From Actinacidiphila alni (GTDB lineage Bacteria > Actinomycetota > Actinomycetes > Streptomycetales > Streptomycetaceae), in NCBI RefSeq assembly GCF_900112845.1, contig NZ_FONG01000001.1, positions 124,001-188,000 on the forward strand: 64,000 bases of DNA, given 5' to 3'. The stretch's first letter is position 1; each line of letters opens with the position of its first letter. The position numbers were made by a program, and so were the translations under genes. This document shows positions 52,146-59,874 of the stretch, piece after piece. Under the pieces are notes generated by a model that did not search any database, was not told where the DNA came from, and saw only the letters and a list, made by a program, of their open reading frames with translations.

Positions 52146-52262
52146 TGCGGAGAAGGGTGCCCGATCAGGGCCGCGCCCCCCTGTACCCGCGCCTCTGCGG
52201 AGGAGGGTGCCCTTTAGGGACGCGGGGACGCGGCGCTGCGCTGGCGGAGAAGGGTGCCCGAT
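52146..52262. repeat. Truncated copies of the 130-bp element's left end
   Basis: Three direct copies of a GCGGAGAAGGGTGCCC-type unit start at 52146, 52196 and 52244, 48-50 bp apart. Each is followed by a version of the element's first bases (AGGGCCGCG, TAGGGACGCGGGGA and ATAGGGGCGCGGGGAACTG). Only the third continues into a full element (copy C). This looks like repeated insertion and decay at one site after glycerate kinase. Confidence 0.75.
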
Positions 52263-52392
52263 AGGGGCGCGGGGAACTGCGCGCTCAGCCCACGCGCGCC
52301 TTCAGGCGAAAGACCGCCCCCAGCGGGGCAGACGCTGTTGTTTTGCGACCACCGGGCCGGTGGGGGCGGGCCGCGCAGTTCCCCGCGCCCCT
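52263..52392. repeat. 130-bp terminal-inverted-repeat element, copy C
   Basis: Same 130-bp length and same orientation as copy A. Perfect 21-bp arms at 52263-52283 and 52372-52392. The core (GACCGCCCCCAGCGGGGCAG, T-run, CCACCGGGCCGGTGG) is nearly identical to copy A; the T-run is one base shorter. It lies in the convergent gap between glycerate kinase and pssA. Confidence 0.9.
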
Positions 52393-52440
52393 AAAAACAT
52401 GACTCCCGCACTCCGCAGGAGACCTCAGGCGCCCCCGACA

Positions 52441-52488
52441 GGAGATCACGCACCGCCCTCCGCAGGAGATCACGCACCGCCCTCCGCA
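52441..52488. repeat. 24-bp tandem repeat, two exact copies
   Basis: Unit GGAGATCACGCACCGCCCTC plus CGCA, at 52441-52464 and 52465-52488, followed by a partial third copy from 52489. Contains the CCCTCCGCAGGAG motif also seen beside the other 130-bp elements. Confidence 0.85.
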
Positions 52489-52521
52489 GGAGGACACCGC
52501 CCTCCGTGAGGGCACCCGAGA

Positions 52522-52573
52522 ACGGGCGCGGCCCGTTCCCGCTTCGAAAGAAGCGGGAACGGGCCGCGCCCGT
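52522..52573. terminator. 24-bp perfect stem with GAAA tetraloop, pssA/psd terminator
   Basis: Arms 52522-52545 and 52550-52573 are perfectly complementary; loop GAAA. It ends 9 bp from the pssA stop (52582). It is long enough to end transcription from both sides and lies between convergent genes. Confidence 0.85.
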
Positions 52574-52581
52574 ACGTGTGG

Positions 52582-53493
52582 CTACCGCGCCGGAGGCGCG
52601 CAGCGGGCCTCGCGGCGATTGGCCCGCATCGTATTGACGCGACGCGTAGTCGCAAAGCACGGAATGACCGCGGCCGCCACGCATTGGAGAGCCGCACCGG
52701 TCTGGAGCAGCTGGTGCCCGCCGGGCACGTCGAGCGTCCAGGCGGTGAGGCAGCCCATGCTGATGAGGATCCAGCCGAGGGTGACGACGGCGAGCCGTCC
52801 CCGCGGCTTGGGATATTCGACCCGGCTGACCATGAGCCACGCGACACCGACGATCGCGACGACGGTCGGGATGAAGGGCAGCTCCAGCAGCACGACGGAG
52901 ACCACCGTCATCGCCCCGAAGGGGCTGGGCATGCCCTGGAAGACGCCGTCCCTGATGGTGGTGCAGGAGAAGCGGGCCAGCCGCAGGACGACGGCGAGCA
53001 CCACCATGACCGCGGCGGCGGCCGACACCTTGCCGTGGGCGTCGTCGGCGACCAGGCCCCAGACGACCACGAAGTACGCCGGCGCGAGCCCGAAGCTGAT
53101 CAGGTCGGACAGATTGTCCAGCTCGGCCCCCATCGCGGAGCTGCGCAGCTTGCGCGCGACGAGCCCGTCGAAGAGGTCGAAGACGGACGCGAGCAGCATC
53201 AGCGTGACCGCCGTGGCGGCGCTGTGCTTGGACATGCCGCCGTCGTTGGTGCCCATCAGGTGCGGGACGAGCACACCGGTGGTCGTGAAGTACACGGCCA
53301 TGAAGCCGCAGATCGCGTTACCGAGCGTGAGCGCGTCGGCGATGGAGAGCCGCGTGGAGAGCGGCAGGTCGGCGACCTCGTCCTCCAGGTCGGTGACCCA
53401 GTGCGGCCGGTCCTGTGCGGAGGACGCGGACGACGGAGAGGAGGCCGAGGATGCCGTGGCGGACGTCTGCGTGTCGGGATCAAGCACGGTCAA
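52582..53493 (-). CDS. pssA: CDP-diacylglycerol-serine O-phosphatidyltransferase
   Basis: Makes phosphatidylserine from CDP-diacylglycerol and serine in the membrane. 303 residues, several helices. The CDP-alcohol phosphotransferase motif DG-x2-AR-x8-G-x3-D-x3-D is complete in 'LFDGLVARKLRSSAMG' and 'AELDNLSD'. A Ser/Ala-rich N-terminus of about 30 residues and an Arg-rich C-terminus are cytoplasmic. The start ATG 53493 lies inside the end of psd (14-bp overlap). Psd then decarboxylates the product to phosphatidylethanolamine. The stop is followed by a strong hairpin terminator. Confidence 0.95.
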   Translation of the reverse strand: MTVLDPDTQTSATASSASSPSSASSAQDRPHWVTDLEDEVADLPLSTRLSIADALTLGNAICGFMAVYFTTTGVLVPHLMGTNDGGMSKHSAATAVTLMLLASVFDLFDGLVARKLRSSAMGAELDNLSDLISFGLAPAYFVVVWGLVADDAHGKVSAAAAVMVVLAVVLRLARFSCTTIRDGVFQGMPSPFGAMTVVSVVLLELPFIPTVVAIVGVAWLMVSRVEYPKPRGRLAVVTLGWILISMGCLTAWTLDVPGGHQLLQTGAALQCVAAAVIPCFATTRRVNTMRANRREARCAPPAR

Positions 53494-54136
53494 GGCGAGT
53501 CACCCCAGCCGTGGTGGTCTGCCCGACCTCGACGGCGGGCTCGATGCCCTCCGGCAGGTACACGTCGACCCGCGAGCCGAACCGGATCAGGCCGATCCGG
53601 TCGCCCTGCTCGACCTTGCAGCCGCGCGGCACGTACGGCACGATGCGGCGCGCCACGGCCCCGGCGATCTGGATCATCTCGACGTCACCGATCTCGGTGT
53701 CGAAGTGCCAGACCACCCGCTCGTTGTTCTCGCTCTCCTTGTTGAACGCCGGAACGTAGCCGCCGGGGATGTGCTCGACGGAGGTGACCGTGCCGGACAG
53801 CGGGGCGCGGTTCACATGCACGTTCAGCGGGCTCATGAAGATCGCGACCCGGGTGCGGCCGTCCTTCCACGGCATGATGCTCTGCACCACGCCGTCCGCC
53901 GGACAGATCACCCGGCCCTCGGCGATCTCCCGCTCGGGGTCGCGGAAGAACCACAGCATGCCCGCGGCGAGCGCGGTGGCGGGGACGGCCACCGCCGCCC
54001 AGCGGCCGGAGCGGCGCGCGCGGACCAGACCGACCGCCGCCGTGGCGAGGGTCGGCAGGAGCCACGGCGACGCTCCGCGCGCGAGTCGTACCCCGGCAAG
54101 GCTGTCGCGTGGTGCTGAGGAATGGCTGTGGGGCAT
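53480..54136 (-). CDS. psd: Phosphatidylserine decarboxylase
   Basis: Pyruvoyl enzyme that converts phosphatidylserine to phosphatidylethanolamine. 218 residues, the short (PSD-A/archaeal-like) form. An N-terminal membrane helix ('AAVAVPATALAAGMLWFFRDPERE') precedes 'GRVICPADGVVQSIMPW', 'VAIFMSPLNVHVNRAPLSGTV' and the self-cleavage site 'IRFGSRVDVYLP', where Gly-Ser is cut to form the pyruvoyl group. ATG 54136. It comes first in the psd-pssA operon, an order I recall from S. coelicolor (SCO6467/6468). Confidence 0.95.
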   Translation of the reverse strand: MPHSHSSAPRDSLAGVRLARGASPWLLPTLATAAVGLVRARRSGRWAAVAVPATALAAGMLWFFRDPEREIAEGRVICPADGVVQSIMPWKDGRTRVAIFMSPLNVHVNRAPLSGTVTSVEHIPGGYVPAFNKESENNERVVWHFDTEIGDVEMIQIAGAVARRIVPYVPRGCKVEQGDRIGLIRFGSRVDVYLPEGIEPAVEVGQTTTAGVTRLDRA

Positions 54137-54317
54137 GGAAGACCTTCGTAGCGGAGGGTGCCGCGAATGCTTCTGGGGACGGCGGCTTTAGCTCGATGGT
54201 ATCGGTTGGCACGGGCAACTCGGCAAGCTCAAGGGCGAGTCGATGGCCGGTTCCCGTGCCGTCCGGCTTCACACTGTGTGACCTTCACCTCGGATAAATG
54301 CGGGCAAATGCGGACAT

Positions 54318-55529
54318 TCAGCCCTGGAAGCGATACTCCTCCAGGAGCCGTCGTCCGATGATCATTTTCTGGATCTCGGCGGTGCCCTCGCCGATCAGCA
54401 GCATCGGCGCCTCACGGTAGAGCCGCTCGATCTCGTACTCCTTGGAGAAGCCGTAGCCGCCGTGGATCCGGAAGGCGTCCTCGACGACCTCCTTGCAGTA
54501 TTCGGCGGCCAGGTACTTCGCCATTCCGGCCTCCAGGTCGTTGCGCTCGCCGGAGTCCTTCTTGCGTGCCGCGTTGACCATCATGCGGTGCGCGGCCTCC
54601 ACCTTGGTGGCCATTTCGGCGAGCTTGAACTGGATCGCCTGGTGCTGGGCGATCGGCTTGCCGAAGGTGTGCCGCTGCTGTGCGTAGGCGATGCCGAGTT
54701 CGAAGGCCCGCTGCGCCACACCGCAGCCGCGCGCGGCCACATTGACCCGGCCGACCTCGACGCCGTCCATCATCTGGTAAAAACCGCGGCCGCTGACGCC
54801 GCCGAGCACCCGGTCGGCCGGCACCCGTACGTCCTGCAGGACCAGCTCGGTGGTGTCGACGCCCTTGTAGCCCATCTTGTCGATCTTCCCGGGCACGGTC
54901 AGGCCGGGGACCTTGGGGTTGGCGCCGAAGCCCGGCTCCTTCTCGATCAGGAAGGTCGTCATCGACTTGTGCGGCGCCGCGTCCTGCGGCTGCCCCTCGT
55001 CGGTCCTGCACAGCACCGCGACCAGATTCGACGAACCGCCGTTGGTCAGCCACATCTTCTGGCCGTTGACGACGTACGTGTCCCCGTCGCGTACGCCCTT
55101 GGTGCGGATCGCCGAGACGTCCGAGCCCAGTTCCGGCTCCGACATCGAGAACGCGCCCCGTACGTCACCGGCGGCCATCCGCGGCAGGAAGTGGTCCTTC
55201 TGCTCCTGGGTGCCGTGCTGCTTGATCATGTAGGCGACGATGAAATGGGTGTTGATGATGCCCGAGACGCTCATCCAGCCGCGCGCGATCTCCTCGACGG
55301 TGAGCGCGTAGGTCAGCAGCGACTCGCCGAGGCCGCCGTACTCCTCCGGAATCATCAGGCCGAAGATGCCCAGTTCCTTGAGCCCCTCGACGATGTCCGA
55401 CGGATATTCGTCGCGGTGCTCCAGTTCGGTGGCGACCGGCAGGATCTCCTTGTTCACGAAATCCCGGACGGTGGAGAGGATCTCCTGCTGGACGTCGGTC
55501 AGTCCGTCGGTCTGCGCGAGGCGGCCCAT
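54318..55529 (-). CDS. Acyl-CoA dehydrogenase, probable methylsuccinyl-CoA dehydrogenase
   Basis: FAD-dependent acyl-CoA dehydrogenase, 403 residues, with the three usual domains: N-terminal helices ('EYPSDIVEGLKELGIFGLMIPEEYGG'), middle beta domain ('FSMSEPELGSDVSAIRTKG', 'KMWLTNGG') and C-terminal helical domain with catalytic Glu in 'APMLLIGEGTAEIQKMIIGRRLL'. In the ccr-meaA operon this family member oxidises (2S)-methylsuccinyl-CoA to mesaconyl-CoA. ATG 55529 begins one base after the maoC stop. The longer frame starting inside maoC is not coding. The specific substrate is inferred from operon context. Confidence 0.9.
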   Translation of the reverse strand: MGRLAQTDGLTDVQQEILSTVRDFVNKEILPVATELEHRDEYPSDIVEGLKELGIFGLMIPEEYGGLGESLLTYALTVEEIARGWMSVSGIINTHFIVAYMIKQHGTQEQKDHFLPRMAAGDVRGAFSMSEPELGSDVSAIRTKGVRDGDTYVVNGQKMWLTNGGSSNLVAVLCRTDEGQPQDAAPHKSMTTFLIEKEPGFGANPKVPGLTVPGKIDKMGYKGVDTTELVLQDVRVPADRVLGGVSGRGFYQMMDGVEVGRVNVAARGCGVAQRAFELGIAYAQQRHTFGKPIAQHQAIQFKLAEMATKVEAAHRMMVNAARKKDSGERNDLEAGMAKYLAAEYCKEVVEDAFRIHGGYGFSKEYEIERLYREAPMLLIGEGTAEIQKMIIGRRLLEEYRFQG

Positions 55530-55530
55530 C

Positions 55531-56037
55531 TCAGCTCTCTCCCAGCTCGGGACGGCCGGGCTGTTCCCCGCCGCGCTCCTTGATGTACGTGGCGGTCGGC
55601 ACCAGTACCTTGCGCCGGAACACGCAGACCAGCGTGCCGTCCTGCTTGTAGCCGCGGGTCTCCACCGCGACGATGCCGCGGTCGTCCTTGGACTTCGACG
55701 GCCGCTTGTCGAGCACGGTCGTCTCGCCGTAGATCGTGTCGCCGTGGAAGGTCGGCGCGACGTGCTTGAGCGACTCGATCTCCAGATTGGCGATGGCCTT
55801 GCCGGAGACATCGGGCACCGACATGCCGAGCAGCAGCGAGTAGACGTAGTTGCCGACGACCACATTGCGGCCGAAGTCGGTCGTCTTCTCGGCGTAGTTG
55901 GCGTCCATGTGCAGCGGGTGGTGATTCATGGTGAGGAGGCAGAAGAGGTGGTCGTCGTACTCGGTGACCGTCTTTCCCGGCCAGTGCTTGTAGATCGCAC
56001 CGACCTCGAACTCCTCGTATGTGCGGCCGAACTGCAC
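55531..56037 (-). CDS. MaoC family dehydratase, probable mesaconyl-CoA hydratase
   Basis: 168-residue hot-dog-fold (R)-hydratase. 'DHLFCLLTMNHHPLHMDANYAEKTTDFGRNVVVGNYVYSLLLGM' contains the Asp/His catalytic pair of MaoC domains. In the ethylmalonyl-CoA pathway a MaoC protein adds water to mesaconyl-CoA to give beta-methylmalyl-CoA. The enzyme in proteobacteria is about twice this length; the short form appears in streptomycete operons. GTG 56037 starts one base before the meaA stop end (56039) with GGAGG in the meaA tail. No lyase gene lies between meaA and this gene, unlike the S. coelicolor operon as I recall it. Confidence 0.88.
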   Translation of the reverse strand: MQFGRTYEEFEVGAIYKHWPGKTVTEYDDHLFCLLTMNHHPLHMDANYAEKTTDFGRNVVVGNYVYSLLLGMSVPDVSGKAIANLEIESLKHVAPTFHGDTIYGETTVLDKRPSKSKDDRGIVAVETRGYKQDGTLVCVFRRKVLVPTATYIKERGGEQPGRPELGES

Positions 56038-56038
56038 G

Positions 56039-58060
56039 TCATACCTCCAGCTTTTCCAGCTTGTTCGCGAGCCGGATCTCGTCCACGATCCGGCCGATGA
56101 TCTCGGTGATGCCGAAGTCCTTCGGAGTGAACACCGCGGCCACCCCGGCCGCCAGCAGCGCCTTGGTGTCCGCCGAGGGGATGATCCCGCCGACCACCAC
56201 CGGGATGTCGTCCACCCCGGCCCTGCGCAGCCGTTGCAGCACGTCCGGCACCAGGGCCGCGTGCGAACCCGACAGGATCGACAGGCCCACGCAGTGCACG
56301 TCCTCGGCGACGGCCGCCGACACGATCTGCTCGGGCGTCAGCCTGATCCCCTGGTAGACCACCTCGAAACCGGCGTCGCGGGCGCGCACCGCGATCTGCT
56401 CGGCGCCGTTGGAGTGCCCGTCCAGGCCCGGCTTGCCGACCAGCAGCCGCAGCCGTCCGCCGCCCAGTTCCTTCGCCGTCTCCGCGACCTTGCGGCGCAC
56501 CCCGGCCAGCGGGCTGCCCGCCTCGGCGGCCACCGCGACCGGCGCGCTGCTGACCCCGGTGGGCGCCCGGAACTCGCCGAAGACGTCGCGCAGCGCCCAG
56601 GACCACTCGCCGGTCGTCACCCCCGCCCGCGCGCACTCCAGGGTGGCCGGCATCAGATTGCCGGTGCCGGCCGCGACCGACCGCAGCGCGGTCAGCGCCT
56701 CCTGCGCCCGCCGCTCGTCGCGCGCCACCCGCCAGTCGTGCAGCGCGGCCACCACCCTGGCCTCGTTGTCCGGGTCGACGGTCATGATCGCGGTGTCGAG
56801 GTCGGCGGTCAGCGGATTGGGCTCGGTGGACTCGTAGACGTTGACGCCGACGATCTTCTCCTCGCCCGACTCGATCCTGGCCCGCCGTTCGGCGTGCGAG
56901 GACACCAGCTGCGACTTGAGGTAGCCCGACTCGACCGCGGCCATGGCGCCGCCCAGTTCCTCGATGTGCGCCATCTCGGCGGTCGCCAACCGCACCAGCT
57001 CCTCGACCTTCGCCTCGATCACATGGCTGCCGTCGAAGATGTCCTCGTACTCCAGCAGGTCGCTCTCATGGGCCAGCACCTGCTGGATGCGCAGGCTCCA
57101 CTGCTGGTCCCAGGGGCGCGGCAGGCCCAACGCCTCGTTCCAGGCCGGGAGTTGCACCGCGCGGGCACGGGCGTCCTTGGAGAGCGTGACGGCCAGCATC
57201 TCCAGCACGATCCGCTGGACGTTGTTCTCCGGCTGCGCCTCGGTCAGGCCGAGCGAGTTGACCTGCACGCCGTAGCGGAAGCGGCGCTGCTTGGGGTCCT
57301 CGATGCCGTACCGCTCGCGCGTGACGGTGTCCCAGATCCGGCCGAAGGCGCGCATCTTGCACATCTCCTCGACGAAGCGGACACCCGCGTTGACGAAGAA
57401 GGAGATCCGCGCGACGACCTCGCCCCTGCGCTCCTCGGGCACCTGGCCCGAGGCGAAGACCGCGTCCAGGACGGCGACCGCCGTGGACATCGCGTAGGCG
57501 ATCTCCTGCACCGGCGTGGCACCGGCCTCCTGGAGGTGGTAGCTGCAGATGTTGATCGGGTTCCACTTGGGGATGTGGTTGACCGTGTACGTGATCATGT
57601 CGGTGGTCAGCCGCAGCGAGGGGACCGGCGGGAAGACATGCGTACCGCGGGAGAGGTACTCCTTGACGATGTCGTTCTGTGTCGTGCCCTGGAGCGCGGT
57701 GACATCGGCGCCCTGCTCCTCGGCGACCACCTGGTAGAGCGCCAGCAGCCACATGGCGGTGGCGTTGATGGTCATCGAGGTGTTCATCCGCTCCAGCGGG
57801 ATGTCCTGGAACAGCCGCCGCATGTCGCCCAGATGGGAGACCGGCACACCGACCCGGCCGACCTCGCCGCGGGCCAGCACATGGTCCGGGTCGTAGCCGG
57901 TCTGGGTCGGCAGGTCGAACGCGACCGACAGGCCCGTCTGGCCCTTGTCGAGATTGCGGCGGTACAGCGCGTTGGACGCCTCGGCGGTCGAGTGCCCCGC
58001 GTAGGTCCGCATCAGCCAGGGCCGGTCCTTCGCCCGGCGCCCGCTCGTCTCCTGCGTCAT
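56039..58060 (-). CDS. meaA: Ethylmalonyl-CoA mutase (MeaA)
   Basis: Adenosylcobalamin-dependent mutase converting (2R)-ethylmalonyl-CoA to (2S)-methylsuccinyl-CoA. 673 residues in one chain. The TIM-barrel catalytic domain has 'PWLMRTYAGHSTAEASNALYRRNLDKGQTGLSVAFDLPTQTGYDPDHVLARGEVGRVGVPV' and 'YHLQEAGATPVQEIAYA'. The C-terminal B12 domain (about 545-673) carries the cobalamin-binding 'GLDGHSNGAEQIAV' (DxHxxG), 'SILSGSHAAL' and 'VVVGGII'. ATG 58060. It follows ccr by 9 bp. The bulk of the sequence matches MeaA rather than methylmalonyl-CoA mutase, as expected next to ccr. Confidence 0.94.
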   Translation of the reverse strand: MTQETSGRRAKDRPWLMRTYAGHSTAEASNALYRRNLDKGQTGLSVAFDLPTQTGYDPDHVLARGEVGRVGVPVSHLGDMRRLFQDIPLERMNTSMTINATAMWLLALYQVVAEEQGADVTALQGTTQNDIVKEYLSRGTHVFPPVPSLRLTTDMITYTVNHIPKWNPINICSYHLQEAGATPVQEIAYAMSTAVAVLDAVFASGQVPEERRGEVVARISFFVNAGVRFVEEMCKMRAFGRIWDTVTRERYGIEDPKQRRFRYGVQVNSLGLTEAQPENNVQRIVLEMLAVTLSKDARARAVQLPAWNEALGLPRPWDQQWSLRIQQVLAHESDLLEYEDIFDGSHVIEAKVEELVRLATAEMAHIEELGGAMAAVESGYLKSQLVSSHAERRARIESGEEKIVGVNVYESTEPNPLTADLDTAIMTVDPDNEARVVAALHDWRVARDERRAQEALTALRSVAAGTGNLMPATLECARAGVTTGEWSWALRDVFGEFRAPTGVSSAPVAVAAEAGSPLAGVRRKVAETAKELGGGRLRLLVGKPGLDGHSNGAEQIAVRARDAGFEVVYQGIRLTPEQIVSAAVAEDVHCVGLSILSGSHAALVPDVLQRLRRAGVDDIPVVVGGIIPSADTKALLAAGVAAVFTPKDFGITEIIGRIVDEIRLANKLEKLEV

Positions 58061-58069
58061 GGCGCCGCC

Positions 58070-59407
58070 TCACGCGCCCCGGAAGAGATTGATCGCGCTC
58101 TCGTGCTTCGCGCGCAGCTCCGGGTCCGTGACGCCCATGCCCTCCTCGGGCGCCAGCGCGAGGACACCGACCTTGCCCTGGTGCAGATTGCGGTGCACGT
58201 CGTACGCCGCCTGCCCGGTCTCCTCCAGCGTGTACGTCCGGGACAGCGTGGGGTGGATCTTGCCCTTGGCGATCAGCCGGTTGGCCTCCCACGCCTCGCG
58301 GTAGTTGGCGAAGTGCGAGCCGACGATCTTCTTCAGGCTCATCCACAGATAGCGGTTGTCGTACTCGTGGTTGTAGCCGCTGGTGGAGGCGCAGGTGACG
58401 ATGGTGCCGCCCTTGCGGGTGACGTAGACGGAGGCGCCGAAGGTCTCCCGGCCCGGGTGCTCGAAGACGATGTCCACGTCCTCGCCTCCGGTCAGTTCAC
58501 GGATCCGGGCGCCGAAGCGCTTCCACTCGCGCGGGTCCTGGTGCTGGTCGTCCTTCCAGAAGCGGTAGCCCTCGGCATTGCGGTCGATGATCGCCTCCGC
58601 GCCCATCCGGCGGCAGATCTCCGCCTTCTGCGGGCTGGAGACCACACAGATCGGGTTGGCGCCGCCGGCCAGCGCGAACTGCGTGGCGTAGGAGCCGAGT
58701 CCGCCGCTTGCGCCCCAGATCAGCACATTGTCGCCCTGCTTCATGCCGGCGCCGTTGCGCGAGACGAGCTGGCGGTAGGCGGTGGAGTTGACCAGGCCGG
58801 GGGCCGCGGCCTCCTCCCAGGTGAGGTGCGCCGGCTTGGGCATCAGCTGGTTGGACTTGACCAGGGCGATCTCGGCGAGGCCGCCGAAGTTGGTCTCGAA
58901 GCCCCAGATCCGCTGCTCCGGGTCGAGCATCGTGTCGTTGTGCCCGTCGGCGGACTCCAGTTCCACGCTCAGGCAGTGCGCCACGACCCGGTCGCCCGGC
59001 TTCCAGGCGTTGACCCCGGCGCCGGTGCGCAGCACGACGCCCGCCAGGTCGGAGCCGATGACGTGGTACGGCAGGTCGTGCCGCTTGGTGAGCGGCGACA
59101 GCTTCCCGTAGCGCTCCAGGAAGGCGAAGGTCGAGACCGGCTCGAAGATCGAGGTCCAGACCGAGTTGTAGTTGACCGAGCTGGCCATCACGGCCACCAG
59201 GGCCTCACCGGGCCCGAGTTCGGGCAGCGGCACCCGGTCGACGTGCAGGGACTTGCGGGGGTCCTTCTCGCGGGCGTCGAGCCCTTCGAACATTCCGGCC
59301 TCGTCCTTGCGGACGGTCACGGCGCGGTAGGACTCCGGCAGCGGCAGGGCCGCGAAGTCGCTGGCTGAACTGTCCGGCGCGAGGATCGCGTCCAGGATTT
59401 CCTTCAT
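58070..59407 (-). CDS. ccr: Crotonyl-CoA carboxylase/reductase
   Basis: NADPH-dependent reductive carboxylation of crotonyl-CoA to ethylmalonyl-CoA, the entry reaction of the ethylmalonyl-CoA pathway and a source of extender units. 445 residues, medium-chain dehydrogenase/reductase fold with 'WGASGGLGSYATQFALAGGA' for NADPH. The four CO2-binding residues known from the Kitasatospora setae enzyme, Asn81, Phe170, Glu171 and His365, are all present and at the same numbering ('VNYNS', 'IWGFETN', 'GSHFANY'). So it should be a true carboxylase rather than a simple enoyl-CoA reductase. ATG 59407. First gene of the ccr-meaA-maoC-acd operon. Confidence 0.97.
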   Translation of the reverse strand: MKEILDAILAPDSSASDFAALPLPESYRAVTVRKDEAGMFEGLDAREKDPRKSLHVDRVPLPELGPGEALVAVMASSVNYNSVWTSIFEPVSTFAFLERYGKLSPLTKRHDLPYHVIGSDLAGVVLRTGAGVNAWKPGDRVVAHCLSVELESADGHNDTMLDPEQRIWGFETNFGGLAEIALVKSNQLMPKPAHLTWEEAAAPGLVNSTAYRQLVSRNGAGMKQGDNVLIWGASGGLGSYATQFALAGGANPICVVSSPQKAEICRRMGAEAIIDRNAEGYRFWKDDQHQDPREWKRFGARIRELTGGEDVDIVFEHPGRETFGASVYVTRKGGTIVTCASTSGYNHEYDNRYLWMSLKKIVGSHFANYREAWEANRLIAKGKIHPTLSRTYTLEETGQAAYDVHRNLHQGKVGVLALAPEEGMGVTDPELRAKHESAINLFRGA

Positions 59408-59628
59408 GGTGACTGGCCTCCGGCGAAGCGTGCTGCGGCTGCGAAAACGCTTGAGGGAACGCAGGGGTGGATGAACGGGTGCCGTCGTCGGTCCGGCGGT
59501 ACTGCGGTGGAACTGACCATGTCGCGCGGTGGCGCGGGGATACCTGTGACGCAGGCCGTCCGGGCCTTGGGGACAGCCGGCGTACGTGGGATCTCCGTAC
59601 GCCGGCCGCCCGGACTACCGTCACGGTA

Positions 59629-59643
59629 TGGCACGCGGTGCCA
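59629..59643. promoter_or_regulatory. Inverted repeat upstream of ccr
   Basis: TGGCAC-GCG-GTGCCA, perfect 6-bp arms, about 222 bp before ccr. A further GCGTGCCA lies at 59658-59665, inverted to TGGCACGC, followed by a T-rich stretch. Candidate operator for the ccr operon and possibly the target of the TetR protein. Confidence 0.45.
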
Positions 59644-59832
59644 CTCGTAAAGACACTGCGTGCCATGATTTTTTCTCAAGCGTCACCGGGCGGGCACAGA
59701 TGAGCGGCCCACGCCATGGGGAAAATACGGTGAACGCCGCCGAAACGGCAGGAAGCGGGCGCGGAGACGCACGACAGCGACCGACCGTGGTTCCGGTCGG
59801 CCGCTGTCACGAATGGCGGGTGCGGCGGGGCG

Positions 59833-59856
59833 GGCGCCCGGGCGGTCCCGGGCGCC
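59833..59856. terminator. Hairpin downstream of TetR gene
   Basis: GGCGCCCGGG-CGGT-CCCGGGCGCC, 10-bp perfect stem, 19 bp after the TetR stop on the minus strand. Likely ends the regulator transcript before ccr. Confidence 0.65.
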
Positions 59857-59874
59857 GACGACGCCCGGTACGGC

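Larger units (their letters stand above)
59408..59874. other. 467-bp upstream region of the ccr operon
   Basis: No gene is supported. It holds the ccr promoter region with an inverted repeat (59629-59643), the AT-rich stretch at 59664-59680, and the terminator of the TetR gene at 59833-59856. No B12 riboswitch elements are seen. Confidence 0.6.

Noticed and set aside
40557-52392. 130-bp elements as intact insertion sequences or attachment sites
   Set aside because: They contain no transposase frame, and no integrase gene or prophage lies between copies.
54137-54317. tRNA-like segment (GGCTTTAGCTCGATGG) between psd and the acyl-CoA dehydrogenase gene
   Set aside because: It resembles a D-arm only by chance; no acceptor stem, anticodon arm or T-loop (TTCGAAT) follows.
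59629-59665. Sigma-54 promoter (TGGCAC-like -24 element) before ccr
   Set aside because: Streptomycetes lack sigma-54 and the required TTGC at -12 spacing is absent.
59408-59830. Cobalamin riboswitch before the ccr-meaA operon
   Set aside because: A B12-dependent mutase is encoded, but the conserved B12 box and its flanking stems are not present in this leader.
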